Shown: in pieces, positions 1-21,124 of the stretch
Layout: each line of letters starts with the position of its first letter
How positions within the stretch are numbered: the stretch's first letter is position 1
Source of the DNA: Stratiolaelaps scimitus
Taxonomy: Eukaryota; Arthropoda; Arachnida; Mesostigmata; Laelapidae
Direction: 5' to 3'
Length of the DNA stretch: 64,000 bases
Assembly (NCBI GenBank): GCA_019614645.1
Contig: JABWDB010000004.1
Location: 13,206,001-13,270,000, forward strand
The notes under the pieces: model-generated
Told to the model about the DNA's origin: nothing
The model's database searches: none
The model's input: the letters and a program-made list of their open reading frames with translations, nothing else
Program-made: the position numbers and the translations under genes

Positions 1-359
1 GGAAATCCGACTATATCTAAAACCTGTTCACTTACATCAGACATAGCGTTATTACGTGTTACGTTACGGTAGACATTTGCAAAAGTCACCTGCTATTCCA
101 AGTACTTACAGCTTTTTGTTATCGATAACGGGGAAGACCCTCGGGTAGGGGGTAGGGATTCCGATTACGATTCGCTTTCGTTCGGCGTAGCGTTTACCTG
201 GCGAGAGTGAGCTGGCTATCTTTGGCGAAAGTGTGAAATAAAGAAGATGTGCACATAACGATAGTAGGCGAATGAAGGGTTATAAGTACAGACACAGAAT
301 CGTGGAAGACGTCGAGCAAGCATTAGATGAAATCTATGATATTCATATCATTGTTTCAG
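1..359 (+). other. Partial intron of the FAS gene
   Basis: No coding exon is visible here. The stretch ends in a pyrimidine-containing acceptor (ttgtttcag) at 351-359 that joins the first visible FAS exon. Family numbering says about 32 N-terminal residues are missing, so the start codon and promoter lie left of the window. Confidence 0.7.
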
Positions 360-9696
<9,337 letters not shown>

Positions 9697-10101
9697 CTTG
9701 AGCGGAGCACTTTGGGTTTTCCAGATGAACACTAAAAAACACATATTTATATAACACAAACATATAACGCAAACGGAACAACGTCGATATTATAGAACGA
9801 ATACTGACTTTAAGAGTTCTTACATGGACTTGGAGAGAAAGAAAATAAGGAAAACCTAGAGATGCAACAAAATGGAGTAGGTAGACATTAAAGCTTTAGC
9901 ATGAAAATTAGATGTCTGTGAAATCAATAGCTGGCGGGACAATGGGTACCTGTTATCGCGGTGTCACGAACGCCGAATGACGATCATCACCGACCACAAA
10001 ACCGAACCAATCAAATACGGCGCAGAGGGACAGTATACCTGCCGTATCCACTGTCCCCGATCAGGCGTACTCAAACAAGACATTCGTAATGTATATACGT
10101 G

Positions 10102-10107
10102 AATAAA
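10102..10107 (+). terminator. Candidate FAS polyadenylation signal
   Basis: AATAAA about 405 bases after the FAS stop codon. A second AATAAA lies near 10250. Transcript data would be needed to choose between them. Confidence 0.4.
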
Positions 10108-10124
10108 TAATATAGACCAGATTA

Positions 10125-10161
10125 ATATATATATATATATATATATATCGGTGTGTGTGTG
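10125..10161. repeat. (AT)12 plus (GT)n microsatellite
   Basis: An uninterrupted AT run at 10125-10148, followed by a short GT run. It belongs to the class of TA microsatellites that recurs through the window. Confidence 0.9.
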
Positions 10162-11259
10162 TACAAGGGCTGCCGATAATTGTATGTGGCAACATATGGA
10201 ATATGAAAAAGAGCGAGTGGAAGCTAGATATATACACGAGAGACTCTATAAATAAAAGAAAAATCTTAGTTCATTGTTACGGGAGAATATTGCGTTTTTA
10301 TTATCCAACGTACGTGCTATCAAGTCCTGAATTATTGCTACCTTTTATTTATCAGCTATTTATGCAATGACGCTAACAATGTACGCGATTCTACTCAATG
10401 AAAGCGCATTTTCAAGACGAGACAGGGCTACTTTAGAAGACAGTACCGGAGCTATAACCTATCGAGATCAAGTGCATTATGGCGTGACAATGTGGATGCT
10501 CTGAGTAGAGAATAGCAGCTTGTACAAGTGTTGTCAGCCAGCTCAGTGGCATGCCGTCTCGGTGATGCCGAAGAGCCAAGGCTATGAATACAACAGCACA
10601 AGAATAGCCCATGGTAACAAGGCTGAGCCCTAAACGGCGGGCATTACACAACCGTCAGTTTGTTCTTAAAATTATTTAGAGAATCTACCACTCATGAGCC
10701 TTTCATCCACCTATTTTCACCTTTGTTAGAATACAACGATACTGAACTGGTTAATCGGTTTATTTATGGTATAATCCTATTATTATTATTATAAATATGA
10801 AGTTTATCTTATGTGTCCGTGATTGTAAGTCTTAGACAAAGGCTTGTTATAGATTAGGTATATTAAGTAGGCTCGCATTTGCTGACTGTTTGTTCCCATA
10901 CACGTTACTGATTCTGGCCATGTGTCGTGTTCATCGGAGTTGTTGCATTGACCATGCAGATGTAACTGTAAGCCTTAGCCAATTACTCGTTACTTATGTT
11001 CGTAGACCTGTGACAACTGTGACAATCGACGAATTGCTCAATAGGACGCTCTCTCGGCTTGTGTACGGCATAACGGCCTACAATGCATAGACGTTTTTGA
11101 GGGATGCAACATAAATAGGTTACAATGTGGTGCTATTTAATTCTCTCATAATCCTCGGCCAGATATTATTGTGTATCGGAAACGTTGAAAATCTTAGTTA
11201 GATCTCGAACAACCCTCGCAAATAGCTGTTGCGGATAATGTGCGCGTATACGCCAAGCG

Positions 11260-12480
11260 CTATTTAGGAAAGGTCGATTCGCGGTATCGACTCTCTCCAT
11301 CGTCGCCGTCCACTGTGAGCCATTGAGAGTGTTCTTTGCGCGCAATTCCCCATTGGGTGAGTATTATGGGTATGGCACCATAAGAGAGTCGATGGCAGGG
11401 CCCACTCCCTTGCCAATTTGTCGTCTGCTTTCGCGGCGCATGCGCAGAGACGCATGCGCGCAAATTCTGGAGAAGGCCGAATGACCTGACACTACAGAGC
11501 GGTGGCAAGTAACGGGCCCAGTGGCAGCAAACGCGTTGAAGCCACACTTGCTATGTTTTGACTGAGTGGCAACAACAGCAGATAGCAGCCGACCCACGGC
11601 GTTCGCTGTCGCTTCCATAGGACCTCCTTGCCCTCGATCAAGTCGCTGGCCCAGCAGAGAACAGATTCGAAGGGATATTCCGTAGCAAGACGTCACAACA
11701 CTCCGAAATCATGGACAGGCGCCGAGAAATCAGCTGAAACGTGCGCGACGTGAATGACAGTCGGTCGAGCACTAAGTGGTGTGGATACCACGGTGTCATC
11801 TACCGGGTACATCGTTTCACTACGACTACTGCTGCTGCCGCTGTCTCAATCCACTATCTCATCTACTATTCGTCTGTAACGCGCGCAACTAGAACGGGCG
11901 TCCTGCATCGCGGGATCGTGTGCCCTTAGTTGCCTCGTGGGTTCGTAGTGTTGTTGTCGTACGTCGAGCAAACTACTGATAGTGATAGGACATTGAATCC
12001 TGCTGGGCTGGCAAGGCCCCTCAGCAAAGGGACGACGATTCAGTTCCCGGCTTCGAATCCCGCCCCATCCCGGGCGGATTTATGGAAACGACTTCAAATG
12101 CACCCCAGATGTCCCTGTTATCTACAATTCTGAGCACGACAGCTGAGCACATCGTGGAGCTGATTGATCGCTCGCTGCAGAACTGGATCCTTGACGGGGT
12201 ACAGCATGCGTTCGATGACCGGATAGTCGAGTGGAATGGTGAGCGCACATTTCTGGCAAGGGTGCGAAGGACCGGCAAAACGTGCAAGAATTGCAAGCAC
12301 TACAGGACACTGTACAATGACGAGTACTAACGGCATCCTCTGCCTCTGCCGTCATTCGGCGGTGGTGTTGACGACGAGTCAGCTGGTAAGAGGGCCACAC
12401 ACGCGGAATCGGAGGGAGGGGGCTGAGATCTAAAGATACTTTTAATGTTGTACTTTTCGCCCTGTGTAGTGCGTGATGCA
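11260..12480. other. GC-rich island, candidate promoter or noncoding transcript
   Basis: Visibly richer in G+C and CpG than its flanks, and carries two NRF-1-like sites. Short open frames occur on both strands. The most protein-like is plus 12082-12330 (82 codons, ending near KTCKNCKHYRTL), but it has no family I recognise. The lack of a clear splice pattern favours a promoter or leader region over a protein gene. It could be an upstream leader for PMVK, or an unannotated noncoding RNA promoter. Confidence 0.4.
11436..11460. promoter_or_regulatory. Paired NRF-1 / erect-wing-like palindromes
   Basis: GCGCATGCGCA at 11436-11446 and CGCATGCGCG at 11451-11460. These match the palindromic consensus bound by NRF-1 (erect wing in flies), a regulator typical of CpG-rich housekeeping promoters. 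Their starts are 15 bases apart. Function is inferred from the motif only. Confidence 0.5.
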
Positions 12481-12633
12481 ACTCTTACTTGTGTAGGAGA
12501 CGATGGCAATTGGTGAGGTGATAGGCGAAAGAGCGGGGTAGGTCTTTGTGTTGTCACATTCGCTCATTGTATTCTATACTAACGATTTGAAAGTGTTTCA
12601 TTGACTTGTCCTCTATTAAAAATTGAGCATTTG

Positions 12634-12658
12634 TATATATATATATATATATATATAT
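12634..12658. repeat. (TA)n microsatellite
   Basis: Uninterrupted TA dinucleotide run of about 25 bases. Confidence 0.9.
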
Positions 12659-13833
12659 CTGTATGCTTTGCTTGATTTGTGGAACGAGTGCATCGTTCAC
12701 GCAGGCATAATTATTTATTTCTAAATGCTCCGTTAACTACGCGCACATGCAGTTCCTATTGCGCCGATTGGCTTCGGATCCAGCATGTAGCAGATGAGAG
12801 ATATTAGTGCGCCTCGCTAATCATCAGCTATATTTTGCATGTCTAGTTGAATGGCATCTGTTATAAAGGAATATCGTCGCCCATTTCGAATATATTCACA
12901 TATATACATAGAGACTCTAAGCCATTTGTAGGCAGGTCACACAAGCTGTGGCGTGGTCGGCATCAATAGGTCACGATTCTTGAAGGGTGTCGTCTATTCG
13001 GGCAGATATTGTCAATATGGTGATATAACAAACCAAATTTCACTTTTCAGTGTTTGAGACAACGTCTCAAGGTGACTGACGGATCTCTTGCTGGCCCCAA
13101 TTGATAGTTTAGACTCTTAACAAATAGTTCCAGTTTTCTGGCAATAATTGTTACTGATTTTGTCTCCTCGTAGAGAATAACTATATTATTCATATTACTG
13201 TTTTTTTTTGTTATCAGACAGTTATTTATTATTGTTTTATATCGGAATTATTTAAAGTGTATATACTACTAATATTGTCATTGCCATGCTCATAAAGATG
13301 GCTTGATTTTTCAGTAATTTCGAGTGTAATTGCGGCGTATTATATAAGCCCGCTAGAGACATGCGTATATTATGGGGTTGCGAAAGTACTTCACAATACC
13401 AAAATTGCTATGTATTCATTGACCAAGTGTGATAAAAACACTCAGCACATTTTTCATAGCCAAGGTGGGGCTCACATCGATAGTATAAGCGACGCTGGCC
13501 GTCTGAATGAACTCACGCCTGGCACCGGCACGGTTGATTGATTTTGTGTGTGTGTATGAGCGATATAGCATCGCAGAGCCAAAAACGAGGTCGACATTCT
13601 AAGGAACTAATATATTAAAACAATGTTAGCATGCAGCCTCTCACGGGGCTTGGTCCAGCTTGCTAGCTATATTCATGTTGTAGAACCTATTAGAAAAACA
13701 GTTTTCTATTAAATTCTATCCCATGTTCGACTAGGTCGAGAGTTAATCTATGCCCCCTCCCCTTTTCCAAGCCTCGTGTGAAACTCGTTACAACTGAACG
13801 AATTGCTGATGTCCCACAAGATTCGCCTGTTAG

Positions 13834-13865
13834 TAATAAACCTTGCCACTAATAAACCTCGCCAC
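13834..13865. repeat. Short imperfect tandem repeat, 2 x 16 bases
   Basis: taataaaccttgccac is followed at once by taataaacctcgccac, with one mismatch. Probably a local slippage duplication. Confidence 0.8.
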
Positions 13866-14640
13866 TACGTCCTGATTGGCCAAATTTTTACATATCGGGT
13901 TAGAAATATGTTATCTACCGCTTGATCTTTCATGAGTTCAACTTTTGGCGTCACCGTGCTAACGAACTATTACAGTGCGTACATCTGATGATAATTCACT
14001 TAGTCGTTGTTGCGAGCTTGTCTGCTCGTGGTTTATAGCGCTGAGGCGAATACAATAAGAATAGAGATCATGGGAAAAGCAATGAGGTACACTATGCCAC
14101 CTATAATCGGGCGCATCTAGATCCATCAAATCGGAGCTTAATAATAGCCACAGGGTTTCATCGAGTGTTATTGAGTACCAGTGCTAGGCCGAGGGCATTG
14201 GCTACAACATAGCAAGTCAATGGAGGCAGCTTTTCACCAATTAGTTCGCACACACACACACACAGAGCTATTATAACCCGTAATGAGCTATGCTAGGTGA
14301 CCTAATAGCGTATATTTCGGTGCTGACTCAGAGCCAAGATGTAACTCAGTCCACCTTGTACCTTCTTTCGGCATTGATTCATAACACGAACCCCTTAAAC
14401 GAATTCAAGAACGCACCACCGTGAAAGTTAAATATTAGTAGGTGGGTAGAAGATAGGCGAAAAGGCAATAATGAAATATTAATGCTATCAAACCCTGGAC
14501 TAATTATTGGAAACAGGCAAAAACTAAATGAACGCACTCAATAGTAAACATCGTCGTCGTTATACGCCAGTCTCGTTTATTGTTTCCGATCCCTCAGCGA
14601 CAATTTCAACGATCGCTATCGCATGACAAGTTGTATGCAC

Positions 14641-15672
14641 TACGCTAACTACGAAACAACACGTGTCTTCTTAACATATGTCATCTACTGAAGTCGAGAG
14701 ATTCAGCAAAATAAACGAGAATACTTATATATATATATATATATATATCCATAGTGTCAACTTTTCCGCTGCAGCGTCCCTTGGCATCATCCCAGTGACA
14801 AATTTCTCCGTGTGCCTCTCACCATTTGTCCACCTGTTTTACGCCTGTCATTTTCTGTTGCCTCTTGCGTTCTTCTGTTTACTGTGTGTGTATTGTTGTT
14901 GCAGGTCCCTGGCGACTGCCGCGGATCGGCCCGCGAGTCGACCGAGGAGAGGGGTCCACCAACGCCGTATCCCAGCTAGCTGCTCCTGACGCTTCTGTTG
15001 CCCTTCGCCACTTTCCTTCTCAGCCTCGATGTTTCCTGCTCGGTGTCATCTGTGCTGTATCGCGCCCTGGTCGCGTTGAACGCTGCGTCAACGCCACGCA
15101 TGCGTTGCTAGATGCGAAACGGTGCCGGTGGCAGCTGCAACGGCGCTAGCGGCATCAGCAACAACAGCAGCAGCAGCAGCATCAGTTCGATCTCACCCGG
15201 TGTTTCCTCATTCGTCGATCCTCATTTAACTCGGCGCCAGTTGTCGATCATCTTCGATTGACCGCGGTAGGCCCAGCGTGCAAGTGCGTGTATGTATGTG
15301 TGTGTATGTGTCTTTCTCTGATGGTGCCAAAATCACGATCAGATCCAGCGATCGAGGCGAGCAAGTCAGGCGGATCGGGTTCGTAACAATAAATAGGTCG
15401 CAGTAACGCGAAATCTGCATTTCATTTACACTGTGGTAGCTAGCTGTCAACGATCGAGCTTCGTGAAAGTGAATTGGATTCACCACAGGCCGTCCAGTGT
15501 GGGCAGGCAACAAACAAGGCGTAGTACAATCGATGCGAGTCCACTGTTCGGTGAATTCAGCTGACGGACACGGGAGTTGAAATTGACCCACTCAGACCTC
15601 AGCTTACCTGGGCCGTTTGATACAGATTCCATCGACGTCGTGCTGTGAAGATCTAGCTGGTAGGACACCGGT
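14641..15672 (+). other. 5' flank and leader of the PMVK gene
   Basis: G+C rises towards the PMVK start. A good acceptor-like site (tattgttgttgcag) ends at 14903, and a CAG-rich stretch lies at about 15160-15185. A spliced or long 5' leader is likely, but no transcription start can be fixed from the sequence. Confidence 0.45.
14726..14748. repeat. (TA)n microsatellite
   Basis: TA run of about 23 bases upstream of the PMVK leader region. Confidence 0.9.
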
Positions 15673-16050
15673 ATGTCAAGCGGCAATCCCAAGCTCGTAT
15701 TCGTGTTCAGTGGTAAGAGAAAGTCAGGCAAAGATTACCTAACCGATGAGCTTCTTAGGCTTTTGCCCGATGGCTCGGCAGTGATTCTGCGGTTATCGGG
15801 ACCCCTGAAGAAGGCGTATGCCGATGAAAATAAACTGGATTTCAGCCGACTGCTGGACGCGTCGGAGTACAAAGAGAACTTTCGGGCTGACATGGTGAAA
15901 TGGGGCGAACAAAAACGAAATGAAGACTCCGGCTTCTTCTGTAGACTTGCCATCAATGAATACCAAGCTCAAAGCTACCCTATATGGATTGTTAGTGATG
16001 CCCGACGCATCTCGGATCTCGCCTTCTTCCAAACAGCCTATCCTGAAGCG
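15673..16050 (+). CDS. PMVK: PMVK exon 1
   Basis: 126 codons from ATG to AYPEA, with donor gtaatt at 16051. Holds the P-loop and the phosphomevalonate-binding basic residues. The following 432-base intron contains a short TA/T run and a polypyrimidine acceptor (ctttttcttccag). Confidence 0.94.
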
Positions 16051-16692
16051 GTAATTATCTGCTTTTTTTTACCTATATACATATATATATATTTTTTTTT
16101 GTTAAACCAGCTATAAAACAAGTGAAAAGCACTTCACTGCAATCTCGAACGCGATTGCTCACTTCATTATTGATAGATATATTCATTATTCTCATGTTTA
16201 CCTGCCAATATCCTAATTGGTGGTCATCATGGCCGGAACATCGCGAATCTATCAAACAATTATAATAGTAATAATAATAATGATGTAAACCAAGGAAATG
16301 AGTGTTGCGTAAATTCGCTCCGGTATAATAGGTGTATGCTAGAACATTGTTTGTAAGTACGCTGCACGTACAAAACCGTCCTAGAACAGATTCCTCATGG
16401 ATAATCAATATGGTGTAAATGAATTTAATGCGACTACGGTGTTCATAGGTGGCACAACTGACGTTTTGTCTTTTTCTTCCAGACAAAATTGTGCAGGGTG
16501 ACAGCCGCTGATGAGGTCCGCGAGAAACGAGGATGGAAATTCGTTGAGGGTATAGATGACGCCGAGACCGAGTGTGGACTCGACCAATTCAAGGGCTGGA
16601 ACCTGGAAATGGACAACAGCGGAGCCGTTGAACCTAATGCTTTGCTCAGGGGCTGCACGGGTCTTGCCTTCGAATCCCTCCGAGAATGGTGA
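15673..16692 (+). CDS. PMVK: Phosphomevalonate kinase, animal type (complete, 2 exons)
   Basis: Converts mevalonate 5-phosphate plus ATP to mevalonate 5-diphosphate in the mevalonate pathway. Exons 15673-16050 and 16483-16692 join in phase 0 to 195 residues, close to the 192 of human PMVK. The animal-type family (nucleoside-monophosphate-kinase fold, unlike the GHMP enzymes of fungi) is shown by the P-loop SGKRKSGKD (13-21), RLSGPLK (40-46), LDFSRLLDASEYKE (55-68), the basic pair in IVSDARRISD (R111, R112) and GIDDAETECGLD (149-160). The start is the ATG that places the P-loop at the usual distance from the N-terminus. The protein ends in REW and lacks the C-terminal SKL-type peroxisomal signal of some vertebrate versions, so it is probably cytosolic (inference). 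In arthropods this pathway feeds juvenoids, prenyl groups and dolichol rather than sterols. Confidence 0.95.
16483..16692 (+). CDS. PMVK: PMVK exon 2
   Basis: 69 codons plus a TGA stop at 16690-16692. It starts TKLCRVTAADEVREKRGWKF, equivalent to the VRVVATE...RGW segment of vertebrate PMVK. Confidence 0.94.
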   Translation, partial: TKLCRVTAADEVREKRGWKFVEGIDDAETECGLDQFKGWNLEMDNSGAVEPNALLRGCTGLAFESLREW

Positions 16693-17130
16693 CAACGTTA
16701 CAGATGACGCAAGACCAAGACAAGTGACCTATCAAACAAATCAACGAACATCGACATGACCTGAATATGAATGTATTGGCGAGACGAGGAAACTGACGCG
16801 GCATTAACCATCGTGTACGGCGAAACGGCGGAATGCGCTTGCGAGGATTTTATCAGGTCACCTGGCTGGTGGCGATGGCGGACGAAGGTCGTATATGCCA
16901 ATAACAGACCAGGCAAAACGGAACACTCTGAGAGATGGCGAAATTTTACGATACAGATGACGAGACAAAAAAACACAAGATCCGTACCGGGTCGTAGTAG
17001 CCCAACGCTTGCCGATGTTAGTGAAGCACAGATATTCTAAGGTGCGCCCCCCCCCCCCTTCATAGACAAAAATTCAGATCTCGGAATGATCCTCTAGCCA
17101 ATTCATTGTATCAATATATACCGACATAAT

Positions 17131-17158
17131 ACACACACACATATATATATATATATAT
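17131..17158. repeat. (AC)5(AT)9 compound microsatellite
   Basis: A perfect AC run passing directly into a perfect AT run. Confidence 0.9.
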
Positions 17159-17465
17159 CTATAATAGGTAGATATGATTTTGTTTTTAATCGAAGATTAT
17201 GTTATTATTATTTGATTCATGGTTCAGTGGTGACATTTTATAACGGTCAAATGGAAGAGTGCCTTTGAGAGGAACAGCGTTTTTCCTTAGATTGTTCAGG
17301 TTTATTTGTTGTCCACTGAATGTTAGAAAGAACGACAGACTAAGGACCCAGGGTGCGTATAAAGTGAGTAGGATGGGGTGTTCAAACGCTCGGAGCAGTG
17401 ATTAGTTAAAAAATTAAACAAACAACAATTTAATAGTAGCCACACTAATATAATATGTATATATT

Positions 17466-17471
17466 AATAAA
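17466..17471 (+). terminator. Candidate PMVK polyadenylation signal
   Basis: AATAAA about 770 bases after the PMVK stop codon. No closer canonical signal was found. Confidence 0.3.
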
Positions 17472-18000
17472 TATGCGTTTGCTCATTGAGAGAAGCTGAT
17501 GCTATCCGACATTTCAAGGTGGACAGAACAAAATTTACGAAGTTCTCAAGCCGACGAATAAGCAGATGGCACGATGGTTTGCCGCACGCGAATTTATTTA
17601 TTAGCAATTAAGGGGAAACAAAACGTACACTTGCAGCAACTCGGATCATTGAAGGGATCCTCTCATTTGCTTGCAAATGCATGTCAATGTGCACAAATCG
17701 GGAGGAGAACCACCAATGTTGTTGCGTGCGTGTTGTTGACGAACGACAGGGTGTTCCGAATCGCGGGAAGCGCAGCTTTCAGATCGAACCGAACATGTTA
17801 CCAGCCAAATATTCGAAATATGACATTGTTAGTTGTATTATATGCTGCTATCTCGATATATCAGATTGCTACCGTAACGACAGTGGCTTACGTTTCCCAT
17901 GAGCGTAAGTAAGCCAGTCTTAGTTGCTGTGTATGTCTACCTGCACACAACATTGTTGGTTGAGTGTCGCGGACGACGCCGTTTGTGTTGGCCGTCAACG

Positions 18001-20641
18001 ACCGTTTTTTAATGTACGAATTTTTATCACCCCAGAGGATTGTTGCCTAGCGTAGTTGTCGTAGGAGAGATACAGAGATTAGGGGATCAGTGTGAGACTA
18101 TAAAACGTCAGCGTCGCAAAAGGTAGAGTGAGAGAATCAATCGTTCATACGGTAACACTGCGAAATATGATTTGAGGAAGGGAGCGACAATAAAGAGTCA
18201 CGTATGATGTCAATCCGTTCATCTGCGTCATCTTGTTACTAGTGTAGATTCTTACTATGTGGCCTTTTTGCGCGCGTGCTATTATGCGTGCGCGTATCTG
18301 GCTTTTTTGAACCGCATGTGTTGAAATGAGCCTACCCATTTCTGACGAAGTCGAACATCGAGGGGCTCCAAACAGCGAGCCGAAGACAGACCCTGCTCTC
18401 CTCGCTCGCCGTGGCAACCGCCATGACATCATTGTTATTGCCGATCGCAAGAGCGGATCGTCGTAATATTTCCTTGTTCCAAATCGAGTTTTCCGCATTT
18501 CGATATTTCCTCAAAGCATCCAATAACTCTAGCTTGAAGAGGAGTAGTAAATAGTCTATGATATGTAATAACTGCTGTATAGCACAACGCTGTGTGCACA
18601 CGTGTTGTGTTACAACTAACAAATGGCATCCGTTTTAGTTCATCTTACTAAGAGGTCATAACAATGTTAGAACGGGTGCAATTATATCGAACCTTCTATG
18701 AGTCGCAAGCTAGGAATGGCAATAATAATTATTTTCATACTGGTCAATAATAAATGGATAAATTCACAAAATACGCACGTAAACGCACAATGTCAAGAAC
18801 ATCTAAAAGTGACTGTGTCTGTGATTTGGGCCCTTTTGTTGGAAACTAACCTATTGTAGCGATAAGATATTGTAGCAATCCAGAATGTTTGATCACAATG
18901 GGTTTCGATGCTTGGTCGCTATTATCCAACTCAATCGACCAATAAGAAATTGACTAGTTGACAAATACTAATGATTCAGGTCTCATATGCTACTCAGCTT
19001 GCTCAAAAACTCAGAATCTATTTTGTATAGACGGCCTCTTCTTACCTGGCTTATGTTAAAACACAATAAAACGCAAAAATATCCTTCAGATAAAACACAT
19101 ATAAGTACTTGAAACAACAAATAAAAAATAAACGCGGTTACTGTATGATAACACATAACGAATCTAAGCATAAGGTTAAGGTTAGGTAGAGACCGTACGA
19201 GCTATGGACATACAAGAAAAATAAGACTCTTTGCTTGAAAAGTGCAGATCATATTCAGGATAATAATGGAAAATAGGCGTAATTGCACAAATAACGAAAA
19301 AGCTGAAAGGTTAAGCCCGGAAACAAAATGATGAATTGAGAATCCACTCAGAATAGCGTTTACAATAATATCGTTTCGCTTAATTTCAATGCTCGTTGAG
19401 ACCCAATAATGTTCGACTTATATGCCGACTGTCTCAATAGAATGAACAGCCGAGAGCTGGAGCAAGTATTCTATTCCGAGGCATTTTTTTCGCTTGTGAT
19501 CAAACTGCGTCGGGCACGTTGTTTTCACAGAGACAGCCGGGTATGCTGAACCAATCAATCAAAATACAAATTGGTGCAAGTTGGCGATCAGCTGTGCGTA
19601 TACTTTCCGATGTTGGTGGCTAGCCGCAGTGGTTTTGCTTTGATGTCATCGAAGGCGCTGATGAGTTCGTTGCGTTGATTAAAATCTTTGGAAAGGTTGA
19701 TTAAGAGCTAAATAAGTAAGTTAAGCATGTTCATGTTAACACATAATAACATTGGCAATTCGTAAAGCACAAAATGGTACCATCCTTATACCGTGTATGC
19801 TCGGGGTTTGGCCATAGTCAGATGTTATGATGTGTAGCACAAGCACTCATTGATGGCAGCATATCTTTATGCTTTTGTTAACCTTGCAAATAAACAATGG
19901 CTGACAGGGTGACATTGTTCACCGTTGCTTGTCTACTCCACATTAAGTTGTCTCGTTTGATTCACGGCCTCCTATGTCTCCCGTCCATGTCAAGTATCAC
20001 CTTCATCTAGCGGTACGAAACCCCCGGCGGGAGGTGGTGTCGTGACGGGTTCATGGTGTAATTTCCCGTCAACATTGAGACCAACATGTCTCTCCAGTAG
20101 AACGGATTCAGAAGTCCTACAGTAGCAAATGAACATGATGGGTCGCAAACCGGCGACCTTAACAACCACTTTAGCAAAAAACAATTGATTGCGCTCCTCT
20201 CAAGTCTTCATCTTCTTACCGTCAATTTTCTTTGAGTGTCACCTCACTACTGACCGGGTGGCTCCACACAGCGCTCAATTCTGTGTCTGTGCATTTTGTC
20301 TCGGAAGTTTCCGTTTTTTAATCAATTTCACTATTCTGAGCAGTGTCAGTCACTTATTGTAGAAAACGAATACAAACGGATACCGCTGCAGGTGAGCGAA
20401 TTTTCAGCAGATTTCTCATTACAATATACGTCAACAAGACAGATATTCGTTGTGTGAGAGGGGACGCTGACAGATGTGCCCGGCGCAATGTAAGCTCCCA
20501 TTGCGATGGGGCCTTCGATCGAACGTGGCATGGCCGACGCTGCGAGTCAACTAGATAGGGTGAATCCATAGGGGTATTGTCCTCTTCCACATACTACTAA
20601 CATTTAGCTTGTATTGATTTTACGGCCCCTATAAATTTCAG
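18001..20641 (+). other. Intergenic / probable 5' flank of the phase-1 repeat gene
   Basis: No protein gene recognised. A locally GC-richer patch at about 18250-18450 has CpG-rich words and a TGACATCAT element, and could be promoter. The coding exon at 20644 is preceded directly by an acceptor (tttcag ending at 20641), so at least one 5' UTR exon should lie in this stretch. Confidence 0.45.
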
Positions 20642-20643
20642 CA

Positions 20644-21124
20644 ATGAATAAGTCTGGCGAGGATCGTCCGCCAAGAGCAGCAGCACAAATAAATATGGGG
20701 GGTACAACTATGGATAAAGAACGAAACGATGATCTCACAATGAAGAAAGAATGGACTGAACTTTTTAAGAAGATCACGACGCAGTACGAACTAAAAACTG
20801 ATGAGAAGGCAAAGCTATTGGATGAAGAAAGAGAGATCCGCGAACTTCTGTTTAAGTCTCAGTGGGCTATGATCTCGTTCCTGAGATCCAAGTTTCCAGA
20901 GCTGAGTTTCACGTTTGCTGATACAGTGAGGATGCATGTGGTTCTGGACAACTTATATTTTTTGATTTCAGGACGCCGTCCGAAAATCGACGTACCTCCA
21001 AATCGTGTTCGAGAGAAAGCCTGGGTAGAACCTTTACGTCCTTGGCTGCGATCAGATCAGGCGAATGACGAGGCAACTTGGCGGGCATTCCAGGAGTCTT
21101 TCGGAGACACTGCTTCAGCACGAA
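20644..21124 (+). CDS. Repeat gene exon 1: N-terminal region
   Basis: Starts at ATG 20644, two bases after an acceptor at 20640-20641. Residues 30-75 are charged and helical (KKEWTELFKKITTQYELK), followed by a more hydrophobic segment (QWAMISFLRSKFPELSF) and WVEPLRPWLRS. No known domain recognised. Donor gtatga; it ends in phase 1, giving a Ser when joined to exon 2. Read-through of the donor would add only 20 residues before a stop. Confidence 0.7.

Larger units (their letters stand above)
9697..11259 (+). other. FAS 3' UTR and AT-rich intergenic DNA
   Basis: No convincing coding sequence. The first 400-550 bases probably form the FAS 3' UTR, with AATAAA at 10102. The rest is AT-rich single-copy-looking DNA with a TA/GT microsatellite. 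Confidence 0.6.
12481..14640. other. Intergenic, no gene seen
   Basis: AT-rich DNA with stops in all frames at short intervals. It contains a TA microsatellite and one short direct repeat, and nothing with coding character. Confidence 0.6.
16693..18000 (+). other. PMVK 3' UTR and intergenic DNA
   Basis: An open frame at 16771-17040 has no family resemblance and is probably 3' UTR. A poly-C run lies at about 17047-17058. An AC/AT microsatellite follows, and beyond it nothing coding is evident. Confidence 0.55.

Noticed and set aside
12005..12075. tRNA-like T-loop (ggcttcgaatcccgcc)
   Set aside because: The T-stem has mismatches at both ends, and no acceptor stem or anticodon arm can be formed.
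16771..17040. 89-codon open frame after PMVK
   Set aside because: Lies just after the PMVK stop with no recognisable domain; most likely 3' UTR.
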